Assembly (NCBI RefSeq): GCF_904849725.1
Contig: NC_058519.1
Location: 111,216,881 to 111,280,880 of the forward strand
Reading direction: 5' to 3'
Source of the DNA: Hordeum vulgare subsp. vulgare
Taxonomy: Eukaryota; Streptophyta; Magnoliopsida; Poales; Poaceae
Length of the DNA: 64,000 nt
Under the pieces are notes generated by a model that made no database searches, was not told the DNA's origin, and worked only from the letters and a program-made list of their open reading frames with translations. Shown here piece after piece: positions 1 through 9,985 of this stretch (positions are counted from its first letter, which is position 1; each line of letters begins with the position of its first letter). The position numbers and the translations under genes were made by a program.

Positions 1-957
1 TAAGACTGTCATCAATTGGGAGGAGCACCACATTACTTGGGTGGACATGTGGAATGCTCAGAGACAACATCGAGTTGAAAATTATGAAACACCCGACACT
101 GACGAGGCGGCATACTTAAGGCATTTGGAGTGGATGCGTACAGAGTACAGAGTTATCCATAAGGCTGCCTGGACTCGTTCCGATTGCTTGGACTTACTGC
201 CGAGTGAGGCTGCTGATGCTGCATTCAACAATTCAATTAGGGAGGCAGTTGGAGTGCATCTTGACTATGGTCCTCTCCATGACCGAATGGTACGTCCCTC
301 CTTTAAAATATAAAGAAGTGTCATTTATTCGTGGATGGTATGTCACATGTGTTTTATCCAGGTCACGGAGCTATGGAGATGTATCAACGAGAGTAACGTG
401 GTCCTTGCCCGTGCCCAATGTCCACAAACGGACGGACTTGTTAGAACTACTCTGCAGGTTTGATGCCTTGTTAACCTTTGTTTTGTCATACCTTTGTTAG
501 CATATTAACATGTCATTATCTTTTCCTTGCGCAGAAGGTCGCCAATCGGTGCCGCACACTAGCGGCTTTACTTTCTTGCCACGATGTTTCGTCCACCGAT
601 GTGAGGGCACATGCGCAGTACACGATGGATGTGCAGCCTTCCGCTCGTCCGTCTGCCAGCCGGCCACGGGCCTCTTCCGCTCGTCCGTCTTCGAGTCGAG
701 CACATGTTTCTTCTAGCCGAGCACATGAAGAGGAGATTGAAGAAGAAGATGAGTTCGACAACGAGGACGCGGATCCGGACTTCATTGAGTTTGGGGCTTC
801 GCAGATGGAAGATGCTTCGTAGCCAAGTCAACCCACTCAGCCGACGGAAGAAACACGTCGAGCTAGCTCAAGGAACATCAGACGTCCTGGCTGGCAGAAC
901 ACTCTAGAGGGCTACGTTACTAAGGGCAAGATGGCTGCAAAGAGAGGGAGGAAGTGA
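1..957 (+). pseudogene. 3' end of plant-mobile-domain (PMD, phosphatase-7-long-form/MAIL-like) gene, premature stop
   Basis: The open frame enters from outside the window. Exon 1 runs to 289 (donor GTACGT at 290), exon 2 is 362-457 and exon 3 is 535-957; all junctions are phase 0 with GT/AG borders. The first exon has the Trp/Tyr-rich pattern (WVDMWNAQR, then YLRHLEWMRTEYR) of the C-terminal part of plant mobile domain proteins, which occur both as host genes and inside Mutator or LTR elements. Exon 3 becomes a Ser/Arg/Ala linker and then an acidic stretch (EEEIEEEDEFDNED). An in-frame TAG at 820-822 interrupts it, but the same frame continues for 45 codons to TGA at 955-957 with a basic tail (KMAAKRGRK). 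The downstream frame still looks coding, so I read the TAG as a recent nonsense mutation rather than the true end. The family assignment is by pattern recognition and is moderate. Confidence 0.5.
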
Positions 958-1260
958 AGTGTTATGACCTATGTCGTATTCTGAGTGTTATGATGTTGTC
1001 TGTTGAACTATGTTTTCTGTTGAAGTATGTTGCTTGTTGAACTATGTTGCTTGTTGAACTACGTCTGTTGAACTATGAACTATGATGTTATGCTGAGTCT
1101 TATGATTTAAATTATGGTGTTATGCTTTGAATTATGGTGTTATGTTTTGATGAATGGTGTTATGCTATGAATTATGGTGTTATGTTTTGATGAATTGTGT
1201 TATGCTGTGAATTATGGTCTTACGATTTAAACTATATTCTATGAAATATGTTTGTTGATC
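958..1260. repeat. AT-rich degenerate short tandem repeat
   Basis: Directly after the PMD stop codon, units such as TTGAACTATG and GAATTATGGTGTTATG recur in tandem with drift. No reading frame crosses it. It probably represents the 3' untranslated or terminal region of the element or gene at 1-957. Confidence 0.6.
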
Positions 1261-1295
1261 AAAACAGTGAAAAAATCCTGTTTTGGGGTACTGGA

Positions 1296-1590
1296 CTAAG
1301 TAAACGCCAGGGAGCCTGACGTTTCTGGTTGGGTCTGCAACGCCAGCAGGTCTGGCGTTTCTGCGCTGGGTGCAACGCTGACGAGGACCCCAGCACTGCG
1401 GTACTGGACTAAGGAAACGCCAGGGAGCCTAGCGTTTCTGCTTTGGTCTGCAACGCCAGCAGCTTTGGCGTTTCTGCTAAGGGCTGCAACGTCCAGTAGA
1501 CTAGCGTTGCACATGAGGCCTGCAACATCCAGTAGACTGGCTTTGGCATAAGGCCTGCAACGCCACGGCCTATGGCGTTTCCAAAAGGGT
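1296..1590. repeat. array of short AACGCCA...TGGCGTT hairpins
   Basis: About eight successive short inverted repeats of the form AACGCCA-spacer-TGGCGTT (or a close variant such as GACGTTT or TAGCGTT) lie in tandem, about 35-40 bases apart and separated by CTGCAAC-type linkers. Each could form a stem of 6-7 bp. The frames through it are shadows of the repeat. Confidence 0.6.
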
Positions 1591-1703
1591 CAAAACGTGA
1601 AATACTTTCGAACCGAGTTCGTTACGTGATGAACTTGCGCCTTAAGGATCAAAACAGTGAAAAAATCCTGCGGACGCCGGACAAGTCTCAGCCATCTATA
1701 CTA

Positions 1704-1934
1704 CTCCCTCCATCATAGTTTAGAAGGCGTGTATGCAAATTCTCTAGGACCTAGGTGGTTATTGATTGGCTGTAAAATGAGTTAAAAAATAGCATTCACA
1801 CTACACATGCATATAGAAATAGTACAACGGAGTACTAATTAGCTGCTAGGAGTAAATGCAACGCGCCTTAATCTTTGTCTATTTTGGAAACGCACGCAAG
1901 TCTAACTCTGTCTTCTAAACCGTGACGGAGGGAG
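1704..1934. mobile_element. Stowaway (Tc1/mariner) MITE, 231 bp
   Basis: Begins CTCCCTCCATCATAGTTTAG and ends with its imperfect inverse (CTAAACCGTGACGGAGGGAG), flanked by TA at 1702-1703 and 1935-1936. The terminal sequence, TA duplication and lack of coding content fit Stowaway. Confidence 0.85.
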
Positions 1935-1936
1935 TA

Positions 1937-2238
1937 CTATTAAACAAGCAAACGAGAACTTTCCTACGTGCACCCAACAATTAGTACAACAAAATACACG
2001 AAGCAATCAGCACCACACAATTAGTCCCACAAATCCTAATTCAACAGTCAGCATTTACCTAATACATCTATGTGTGCACTTAGCAAATTCCCATGAATGA
2101 CCGTGCTCCACCTCCACCACCGCTCCTACATTACTGCGCGACGTTGACATTGGAGATTGGCATGCCCCCTCCCCCCTCCGCTTCCCCGCCGCTCCCCCTT
2201 CCTGTCCTCCGCGCGGAGTCCTGACCCGGGGCGGCGCG
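1937..2238. other. intergenic, AT-rich then GC-rich 5' flank of the U-box pseudogene
   Basis: No gene is visible. The last 80 bases are GC-rich and pyrimidine-rich, as expected of a monocot 5' untranslated leader before the ATG at 2239. Confidence 0.4.
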
Positions 2239-4618
2239 ATGGCGGGGACGGCCGGGGCGGCCGCGGAGATCGTGCGGGAGATCGCGGCCGTAGACGCCGC
2301 CGACCTGGCGGCAGCCGCGGAGCCGCTGCGGGCAGACTGCCTCCGCCTCGCGCGCAAGGTGTCCCTGCTCACGCACCTCGTCGCCGAGGTCACCGAGGCG
2401 GCGGGCGAGGACGGCACGGCCGAGCCCGAGGCGACGGCCTAGGTGGCCGACCTGCTTCGAGGCGCTCCAGGCCGACAGGAGGTTCGTCGCGCTCGGCCGC
2501 GGGCCGGCGCTCGACACAGGGACGACGGATCAGGTGACTGCCGGGGATCTCTTGGTTGAAAGAATCAAACCTTCTGCATTGCTCGCTTCTTGACGCGCGG
2601 CTCTTGGCGAGATTTCTCCGAACACTTTGAGCGCGATTGTGCGGCGTCTGGTCCGCGCGTTCGTTGGATTGATCTATTTTAGGCGTCGTGGTTCATTTCC
2701 GTTGACGATTAGTATTATCGGGCAAGATTTAGAAATTCATTCACGAAAGTTTTACTTTCGCTTGCGCGTAGATCTTTTTGTCCAGCCGCTCCACTTGCAG
2801 CTATTGCGTTGTTATATTTCATGTGTCGCGGCTGTAGATCTTATTAGACTTGGGTGCATCTTGATGTGGTCAGATCATGCGTGTCCTCCTATACTTCTAT
2901 GATGCCTCGATGAATTTAAACTTGTGCGCACCAGGTAAGAAGAACAAAGGTGTCAAACAAGTAACGTCTTAGCATTCTTAGCATGGACATGTTGACCTGG
3001 TTTCCTGCCTTCCCTTTTTTTCCATTATCCATCCGAAATGCTCATTGCCATTGCTAATTCGTATTTTGCAACCTTCAATATCTTCTTATCTAATTATTGT
3101 TGCTTACTGGAGCCTTTGATACTCTGGTCTTGTATTTCGTCAAATTAGCTTTTGGTCTCAAGACCACACTATACTACTTGGGATACATTGCCAAATTTGC
3201 ATGATTGTGTGTATGCGGTGTAGTAGATAAGCGAGTTGTTTGAGTACTTGAAATCATCTCTCCTAAAATTGGTTCAAGGAAGATAAGTGTTTATTAGTTG
3301 TCACTATAATTTTCAAATTTTCAGGAGGTTCTGTGATCCATTTGTCCCCAAGTTACTCTTTACTTCAGGACTCAGATGTCCAAATTGTCTTTTAATTTAA
3401 GCAACATATATTAGCACTAGATTCTATGTTTAGGAGGCACAATAGTATGATACTTTTAGCGTGTGTTTCCTGCAGGATTGTTCTCTCCACATGCTGGTTA
3501 TATGGGTGGGGCCAAACTGATCTTGTTTGAAGGATATAAGTAGCACGTGTTTCTTTTTATCCGATATCTCCTAGAAGTCTAGCAATGATTATACTAATTG
3601 ACAAGATTGGATGTAGGAAAAACCCTTTTCTGGCGTTAGTTCATAATAATGTAAAACTGTCATGTCTAAATAATTAAATTGTCATACAACATGTGAATAT
3701 GAAATCTAGCTCACTATTCTTTCCAATATTGTATTCTTATCACATTGACATTCTATGTGTTACCGACAACTTAGATACAATTTCTAATGGCTTGGTATGT
3801 GCATGTCTGTTGGCTCAGTTGAGAACAACCTTTTGATATGACCACAGATGTATTTGTATCGAATCTGTACAGTCTGACATGCTTCATGCCCTTTCATATA
3901 GTCCTTTTGCATGTAATAACATGGTAGTATCTTTAATTCTTATGCTTCATTGTTTTCATTGTAGGATGTCAACGACAAGAATATTATTGTTCAGTTCAAG
4001 TATGTGACTTGGCAGTTGCAAGCAGCTCTAACAAATCTACCACATAATTGCTTTCAAATATCTGATGAAGTTCAAGAGGAGGTATAGTTAACCCGATTGA
4101 CTGGTACATTACTAAGATTGATCCTTTGTTAATTAATCATACCGGCTTGAATTTGATTAATCTGTAGGTTAATTTAGTGTGGGTCAGCTTAAAAGAGAAA
4201 TGGAGAAGAAGGGAGCCCTTGATCTAATTTTTTTTTTAAATTCATGATATCTTAGCTCATCATGTTGATAATGTCGGGTCACCGTGTGAAGAACCAAACA
4301 GCCACCCAGAGACATTTCCATTGGAAAACGTCAGCAGCGATCACCTAGAGTTGCAACATGTTGCTTTACTAATTTTAGAAATAAGCGGGATATCTAAATC
4401 TGACATTAAAAAAATAACATCTGAGCATTGAATAACTTGAAAACACTACAGTTTCTGTTTCTGCAAAACCGACCAATGGTGATGGCCAAACAAGTGATGA
4501 AGCAAAAGACTCACCTGACAAAGTTAAGAAGTCTGACACTGTAGCTATGCCTGAAGATTTCCGTTGCCCAATATCTCTTGACCTGATGAGAGATCATGTC
4601 ATTGTGTCAACAGGACAG
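2239..4618 (+). pseudogene. U-box E3 ubiquitin ligase (SPL11/PUB class), 5' fragment, decayed
   Basis: Exon 1 (2239-2533, donor GTGACT) encodes the Ala/Glu-rich start of the U-box N-terminal domain (REIAAVDAADLAAAAEPLRA). It carries an in-frame TAG at 2440-2442, where TGG (Trp) is likely ancestral, and a +1 frameshift near 2450-2456, after which FEALQADRRFVALGRGP reads in another frame. Exon 2 is 3965-4081 (VTWQLQAALTNLPHNCFQIS). Exon 3 starts at 4168 and has a 1-base loss within about 15 codons. It ends at 4618 with the first half of a U-box (PEDFRCPISLDLMRDHVIVS) at a GT donor. The remaining U-box and all ARM repeats are missing downstream, where Helitron-type termini begin. The family attaches ubiquitin to targets in defence and cell-death control; this copy cannot. 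The N-terminal order and intron positions match the SPL11-type class well. Confidence 0.8.
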
Positions 4619-4964
4619 GTAAATTTTTACACTGCACTTAGAGTGTTACTGTTTATGCTTCAATTATATTTGGCATCGGCTGACAATATGCTTGCTAATT
4701 TTTCACACATCGAAGCTAGATATGATGCATCAAGTGAAGAAGTTAGGATTCATTCCAGCTTGCTGCAACCTTCAGGTGAGCCCAATGTTTCTCCTTGTCT
4801 TATGTTACTCCAAACATTTTTTCCACTATTCCACTGAATACATTTGTTTTCAATTTTTCAATGGAGTGCAAGTAATGTATATATTGTGTGTGTTTCAATA
4901 TTTTTGCATCCATATTTATATATATACTAAAATTTTAATATAAAAAGAAATTTATAAATTATTC

Positions 4965-4998
4965 GGTTAGTCGTGCGTTGCACCTGCATGCTAACTAG
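4965..4998 (+). mobile_element. possible Helitron 3' terminus
   Basis: A short hairpin (GTGC-GTT-GCAC, 4973-4983) is followed 11 bases later by CTAG at 4995-4998 and then T. This is the layout of a Helitron 3' end. No matching TC start was found upstream, so the extent is unknown; it could include the U-box fragment. Confidence 0.35.
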
Positions 4999-5078
4999 TG
5001 AGATAAAAAACTAATCGACGTTGTCCAGCTGGTCCGACGAATGCTTCTGCTCAGACTACTGTAGAGAAGTGTTTCCAA

Positions 5079-6225
5079 TCTATACCTAATAATAAAGAGG
5101 CTATTGCTTCCGTCGGAAAACCCACCGCGGCATTTTTATAAAAAAAAGCCCCTGTAATTTTTGTTATTCAACCCGCACTTCATCATTTATAAGCAACGCA
5201 AAAGGAAAAAACGGTTCGCTGCAAAAAATTATACCCGTAGGCATCGCCTCCTCCCGTCGACCCTGGGCCACCCTGGCATGTGCCCAAGCCGCCGCCACAC
5301 ACTCGCCGCCGCGGCCGACCTCAACCGCCACCGCTGCCGATCTCAACCCACCCGCCTCCGCGGCCGTACCTCTCCCCTCTCACTGCCCCCGTTGCGGCGC
5401 TCGAGCGCATCGCGACGACCCTGGTCCATCCTAGCGTGTGCCCAGGCCGCTGCCACACCACTCGCCGCTGCGGCCTACCTCAACCACCACTGTTGTCGGT
5501 CTCAACCCACCAGCCTTCGCGGCCGTACCTCTGCCCGCTTGCTGCCCCCGTTTCGGCGCTCGAGCACAGCTTCTGGATCAAATCAACGCGACAGCTACAG
5601 TGACTGGGGATGATGCGTCTGCTTGATGCAGAATGACGGCGGCGTGGCGGAGCGAAGTACATGCAGGTGGAGGCGGGCCTCCATGGCTCACACGGGGAAC
5701 TCCGAGGTTATGGCGCGGCAACGGCGACTCCTTATGACCAGATAGAGGCGCCTAACCCTTGCTCCCCTCATCGTATCCCCTCCTCCGGCAGGAACTCATC
5801 ATCTGGTGAGATCCCCTCCCCATGCCTCCAACCGTGTGCCAAGCATCGGCAAGAAATTTTGTTTTGTGGGGATTTGTTTGCTGATGAATGAATGTATTGA
5901 ATGTAAGATTGTATTGTTGTAGAGACAGAGGATGGAACACCACCTTGAGTTTGTCATCTGATCCCACATTCTCTACGCCATGAGTGAAATAAGATAACAG
6001 TCTATTGATCAATTCACGTAGCCTCTTTGTTTTGCTTTGCTTGTCCCGCTTAATTTCTCATCATGGTAGAATTAACAATGGATGGGTTGATTTCTCAATA
6101 AAATAAGATAGGACTGACTACATTAGTTAGTTAGCTTACTATTTTAATAAATTAAAATGATTATAAAAAGATTAAAGCGTGTGGTATTTTTTTCTTCCGT
6201 TGTCACACACGGGCCCTTTTGCTAG
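5079..6225 (+). mobile_element. non-autonomous Helitron, 1147 bp
   Basis: It starts TCTATACCTAATAATAAAG after an A at 5078. It ends with an imperfect palindromic stretch (6199-6214, ending CACACACGGGCCC), then TTTTGCTAG, followed by T at 6226. Insertion between A and T with no target duplication, a 5' TC and a 3' CTAG are Helitron hallmarks. No Rep/helicase ORF is present. The same start motif (TATACCTACTAATAAAGC) recurs in the element at 30018. Confidence 0.75.
5254..5563 (+). repeat. two-copy GC-rich tandem repeat (~155 bp) inside the Helitron
   Basis: A Pro/Arg/Ala-coding-like stretch is present twice (about 5254-5404 and 5411-5563). Both copies contain TCAACC, CGGCCGTACCTCT and GGCGCTCGAGC in the same order. 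Several frames stay open because of base composition. I assign no protein. Confidence 0.65.
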
Positions 6226-6476
6226 TATAGAATCACTTAGGTACCTACAATCGGACCAATTGAAGCCTATCCCAAAGCAACACGAACTGATCGAACTCTC
6301 TGGGGCTACCAGTTCTTCTCCAACCCCTCAGCCTTTACGCCTTTCAGTCAGCCCTTGACCTTGCTGGGGGGGGGGGCTTAGAGCAAGTCTAGTAGAACCC
6401 TCAAACCCTTAAAACAAAAACCAGTTTTAAGGGTCGAGAATTGCACATTTTTGACACTTTTAAGGGTTGAAAAACA

Positions 6477-6564
6477 GGGGCAAAGACTAGAACCCTCAAA
6501 CCCAACCCTTATAACGGAATATTCTGTTATAAGGGTTGGGTTTGAGGGTTCTAGTCTTTGCCCC
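6477..6564. repeat. 88-bp nearly perfect palindrome
   Basis: Two 39-bp arms (6477-6515 and 6526-6564) are exact reverse complements around a 10-base centre GGAATATTCT, of which the inner GAATATTC is itself palindromic. The arms contain CTAGAACCCTCAAACCC, the subterminal motif of the surrounding Harbinger element. Confidence 0.95.
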
Positions 6565-6653
6565 AACCCCAAACCTTAAAACTGTCATTTGGCATTGCAT
6601 AATTTTCACAAGACAAACATAATAAACCTTCAAACAAACACGGAAGACAATCA

Positions 6654-7199
6654 TCATCTTCTCCCTCTCATCGGCACCATCACCAAAAAGTTGCACTTGG
6701 CGCCATGAAGGAGGTCCATGAACGAGGTTGGGTTTGCCATTTCCTCGAACACCTCGTGCACGGCGGGAGGAGGTTCGGCGACGGCGACGACCGGGGGCGC
6801 GGGCTTCTTCCGCGCCGTGACCTTCTTCCGCTTCGGGGATGCGCCGGCGGCCTTCGAGGAAGCCCCTCGCGGCCCACGCGAGGAGACCTTCGGCCGGCTC
6901 TTCTTCGCGGGGGCGGGCTGGACGGTGGCCGGGGCGGGCGCGGCAGCGGCCGGGGCGGGAGGAGGCGGTGCGAGGCCCGCCCGCCGCCGCTTGGCCCCGA
7001 CGTGGGTCGCCGCCACCACGTCGGCCACGGTGGCCGGGGCGTGCGGGGCGGGGGCGGGGGCGGGCGGGGCTGGCGCGGCGGCGGCCTGGGCGGGCGGGGC
7101 CGGCGCGGCGGCGGGCGGGGCTGGCGCGGCGGCGGGCGGGGCGGGCGGGGCGGCTGGCGCGGCGGCGGGCGGGGGCGAGGCGGCGGCCGGTGGATCCAT
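6654..7199 (-). CDS. ORF1-like protein of the Harbinger element, probably truncated
   Basis: Reading on the minus strand, the preferred start is the ATG at 7199 (MDPPAAASPPP), although the frame is open to 7283. The product has a long Pro/Ala-rich low-complexity half, a basic nuclear-localisation-like block (KRRRAG, then KKSRPK and KRKKVTARKKP), and ends VHEVFEEMANPTSFMDLLHG before a stop at 6654. Proteins with a Pro/Ala head and an (F)xxM...SFMDLL motif are the Myb/trihelix-like ORF1 partners of grass PIF/Harbinger transposases. The Myb/trihelix domain expected after this motif is absent, so the frame is probably a 5' portion. The assignment rests on the enclosing TIR/TTA element and the motif. 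Confidence 0.5.
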   Translation of the reverse strand: MDPPAAASPPPAAAPAAPPAPPAAAPAPPAAAPAPPAQAAAAPAPPAPAPAPHAPATVADVVAATHVGAKRRRAGLAPPPPAPAAAAPAPATVQPAPAKKSRPKVSSRGPRGASSKAAGASPKRKKVTARKKPAPPVVAVAEPPPAVHEVFEEMANPTSFMDLLHGAKCNFLVMVPMRGRR

Positions 7200-7453
7200 G
7201 GCGCGGCGGCTGGGACGGGCGGTTTTCCCTCCCGCGCTGGAGATGAAAAGGAGTGCGGGTTGGGATTGGGTTTGCCCTCCCACCCCTCACTTCTACAGGC
7301 TGAGATTCGGTTTGCAGGTTCGACCTCTAATTTTTTTTACGGGTTTAAGGGTTTAAGGGTTCTAGTCTACGTCGTTTTGTCGATGAAAACTGTAAAAAAA
7401 GCGATTATTTTTCAGAATTTAAGGGTTTGAGGGTTCTACTAGACTTGCTCTTA

Positions 7454-8189
7454 CTTCGAGCAAGCAGGAAAACATCAGCCGTGCCTTAAATTTGGATACG
7501 ATTAAGTACTGAGAGCGAAATCGCATCACTAGTTCGGCATATGCTGTCTGTCCCTGTGTGCTGCTGAAGTCCGTCCTGGGTGTTAAATTTTTTGTCCGCA
7601 TAACCGGCGCGTCCAATTTGCTAAGTCATATGAGCGACAATTTCTTCTTACCATGAAATTATCTATCAAGATGAGAGAGATACCTCCATGTTTTTTTACC
7701 ATGAACTGTCAAGAAATGTCATCAGGTTCAAACTGCGCAAAACACTAAGGTGCACTTCACAAGAAAAGGGAAAGAAAACAAAATCATGGCCACACTTTTG
7801 ATGCGTGGCACCTAATGCTGACCTTGAAGCCTCGAAGCATATTCCTACAGGCCAAGCGGTAGGTTCTCCCCTGAATCAGCTTGCCGCAGCCACATCTTCC
7901 TCGAGGCCTCACGACTCTTCTGCAACACACAAGAGATGCCGTGGCATGACCATTGCGCCGCCAAAAGGGACTTAATCATCAGGATTCAGGAGCCAAGAAA
8001 CGAGGATACAGGGTTGGTTCCTTGTTCTGCCGCATCATCATCGTCCTTAGTCCCATGGTTCAGGTGTGGTTCAGTGATGATTTCTTTTTTTTTTTTCGGA
8101 AATCGGGGATTTTTTTTTATATTCATAGATGATCCCAAATCTTTGATACTGATGGCTTTTGCTGCTGTGTTGGGCTGCAGGGAGTCATT
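7454..8189. other. intergenic upstream of the PLC-X gene
   Basis: No gene or recognisable repeat. A poly-T run lies at 8083-8119. CTGCAG just before GGAGTCATT-ATG (8175-8192) could be the acceptor of an intron in the 5' leader. No convincing TATA box stands out. Confidence 0.35.
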
Positions 8190-9985
8190 ATGCACAGCTT
8201 AGGAAGCGCAATTCTTCTTCTGTTAATATGTGTGGTGTTGCAGCAAGGGGCAGCAGCTTGCTCAGGCGGGCGGTGCGAGGTCACGTTTCTGCCTGTCTAT
8301 CCTCCTCGCCGACCCTGCCATGGTCGTGAAATGTTCTTCTGAAGATAGTGGTTTTTAGTCTGATGTTGGGATTTGCAGCTCGGCGACCGATGTTCGTCAG
8401 AAGCCGACTGCGGGTCTGAACTCTACTGCTACAACTGCTGGATCGAGTTCGCCGGCAAAAGGTGCGTCCGCACGACGGTCGCCGACCCGTTCAAGATAGT
8501 TGTGAGTGGCGGACTCCTGCTCTGCCATGGCTCTGTTTTCTTTCATCCATCTCCGTTTCTGCAGCTGTTCGGTATTCACCAGTATTGCTCATCTTCCATT
8601 GCTTATTATAGGACACATCGTTGCCGTTCAACAAGTACGCGTTCCTGACGACGCACAACTCGTTCTCCATCCGCGGCGAGCCGTCCCACACCGGAGTCCC
8701 ACGGATCACGCTGTACAACCAGGACGATTCGGTCACCGACCAACTGAATGTCTGAATGCAATCCATCACTCCTTCAAATTTGCTACTGTCAGTTCTTGGA
8801 TTCTGAACTGCGCGATCCGCGTTTCGGCAGAACGGAGTCCGGGCGCTGATGCTGGACGTGTACGACTTCCGCGACAACATATGGCTTTGCCACTCGAAGG
8901 GAGGGAAATGCTTCGACTTCACGGCGTTCGTGAGTAAATTTAGCTTGACTCAACCGCTGCACACTTTCCACCGTTCTATGGTACGACGTACGGCCTTGGG
9001 ACTGAAACCTGTAGGATGATCATCGGTGATTCTGCAGGAGCCGGCCATCGGCACCATGATGGAGGTCGAGGCGTTCCTGTCGGCGAACCCGTCGGAGATC
9101 GTGACGCTGATCCTGGAGGACTACGTCGGCTCTGACCACGGCCTCTCCAAGCTGTTCGACAGCGCGGGCCTGACCAAGTACTGGTTTCCGGTGTCGAGCA
9201 TGCCGCGGGACGGCGGGGACTGGCCTCGCGTCCGCGACATGATCAGGCGCAACCACCGCCTCCTCGTCTTCACCTCCGACGAGTCGAAGCAGCGCGCCGA
9301 GGGGATCGCGTACCAGTGGAACTTCATGGTCGAGAGCCAGTGTAAGCGTCAGGCTCTAGGTCGAGGCGATGCAAATTTCTCAGAACGTACGAAGCCGGAT
9401 GCTGATCGTGTGATGGTGCATGTAGATGGCGACGGCGGGATGAGCTCTCGCGCGTGCCACCGCCGCGCGGAGTCCCTGGACCTCGACAACCGGACGAGGT
9501 CGCTGGTCCTGGTGAACTACTTCCACACGGTGCCGCTCCGGGTGACGGCGTGCGTGGAGCACTCGCTGGGGCTCGCGGACGTGCTCCGGGTGTGCCACGC
9601 CGCCGCCGGCAACCGCTGGGCCAACTTCCTGGCCGTCGATTACTACAAGGTAAGGTACCACTGTACCAGTGCTTTGGCCATTGATCCTTGGAGGGAGCGC
9701 CTGAAATGCATGCGGTGACAGAGAAGCGACGGCGGCGGCGTGTTCGAGGCCACGGACATGCTCAACGGGATGCTCATCTGCGGCCGCGACGACGTGCGAG
9801 CGTGCACGGTGGGATCTCCACGCTTCCTATTGTTTTCCTTCCTCCTCCGGTAACTTCAGCGAAGATCGTGACGAGCAGCTTCGTTTGCGTGCTTGATGTT
9901 GCAGAAACGAACTCTCAAGGACGCGTTCTACGGCCTGCTTGGCAAGGCCGGGCTGACGCTGGGTCACGGCGGGAAGAGGACGTGA
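8190..9985 (+). CDS. secreted PI-PLC X-domain-containing protein, 381 aa, 8 exons
   Basis: Exons: 8190-8279, 8379-8501, 8612-8749, 8831-8929, 9038-9341, 9426-9649, 9722-9808, 9905-9985; all introns are GT/AG and the frame is kept throughout. Residues 1-23 form a hydrophobic signal peptide (AILLLLICVVL) ending near GAAA. Residues 24-59 are Cys-rich (CSGGRC, then CSSEADCGSELYCYNC), as in the At5g67130 family. The X domain follows, with His86 (FLTTHNSFS) and His138 (LDVYDFRDNIWLCHS). Their 52-residue spacing matches the two catalytic histidines of bacterial-type PI-PLC, so both are kept. It lacks the Y, C2 and EF-hand parts of classical plant PLC. It is predicted to be secreted, and no hydrophobic GPI tail is seen at the C-terminus (GHGGKRT). 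The substrate in plants is not established. First-exon donor GTCACG and third-intron donor GTCTGA are weak. The gene stands alone between TE blocks and looks intact. Confidence 0.88.

Larger units (their letters stand above)
6381..7450. mobile_element. PIF/Harbinger-type element with 33-bp perfect TIRs
   Basis: Both ends carry a perfect terminal inverted repeat of about 33 bp that begins GAGCAAGTCTAGTAGAACCC and runs on to a CTTAAA. The element is flanked by TTA on both sides (6378-6380 and 7451-7453). Three-base TTA duplications are typical of PIF/Harbinger. At 1070 bp it lacks a transposase and carries one GC-rich ORF on the minus strand, so it is probably a deletion derivative of a larger element. 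The subterminal regions repeat pieces of the TIR (6477-6564 and about 7340-7366). Confidence 0.85.

Noticed and set aside
1296..1590. CRISPR-like repeat array
   Set aside because: Repeats are palindromic, degenerate and lack uniform spacers; the genome is a plant nucleus.
4717..4780. Exon-like piece bounded by AG and GT, reading LDMMHQVKKLGFIPACC
   Set aside because: Vaguely PPR-like but too short to name; mentioned only as support for possible gene capture.
6680..7430. Plus-strand frames of 212-241 codons opposite the Harbinger ORF1
   Set aside because: Gly/Arg-rich shadows of the Pro/Ala-rich minus-strand frame.
9020..9684. Minus-strand and alternate-phase frames across PLC-X exons 5-6
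   Set aside because: GC-rich shadows of the spliced gene, whose exons join in phase.
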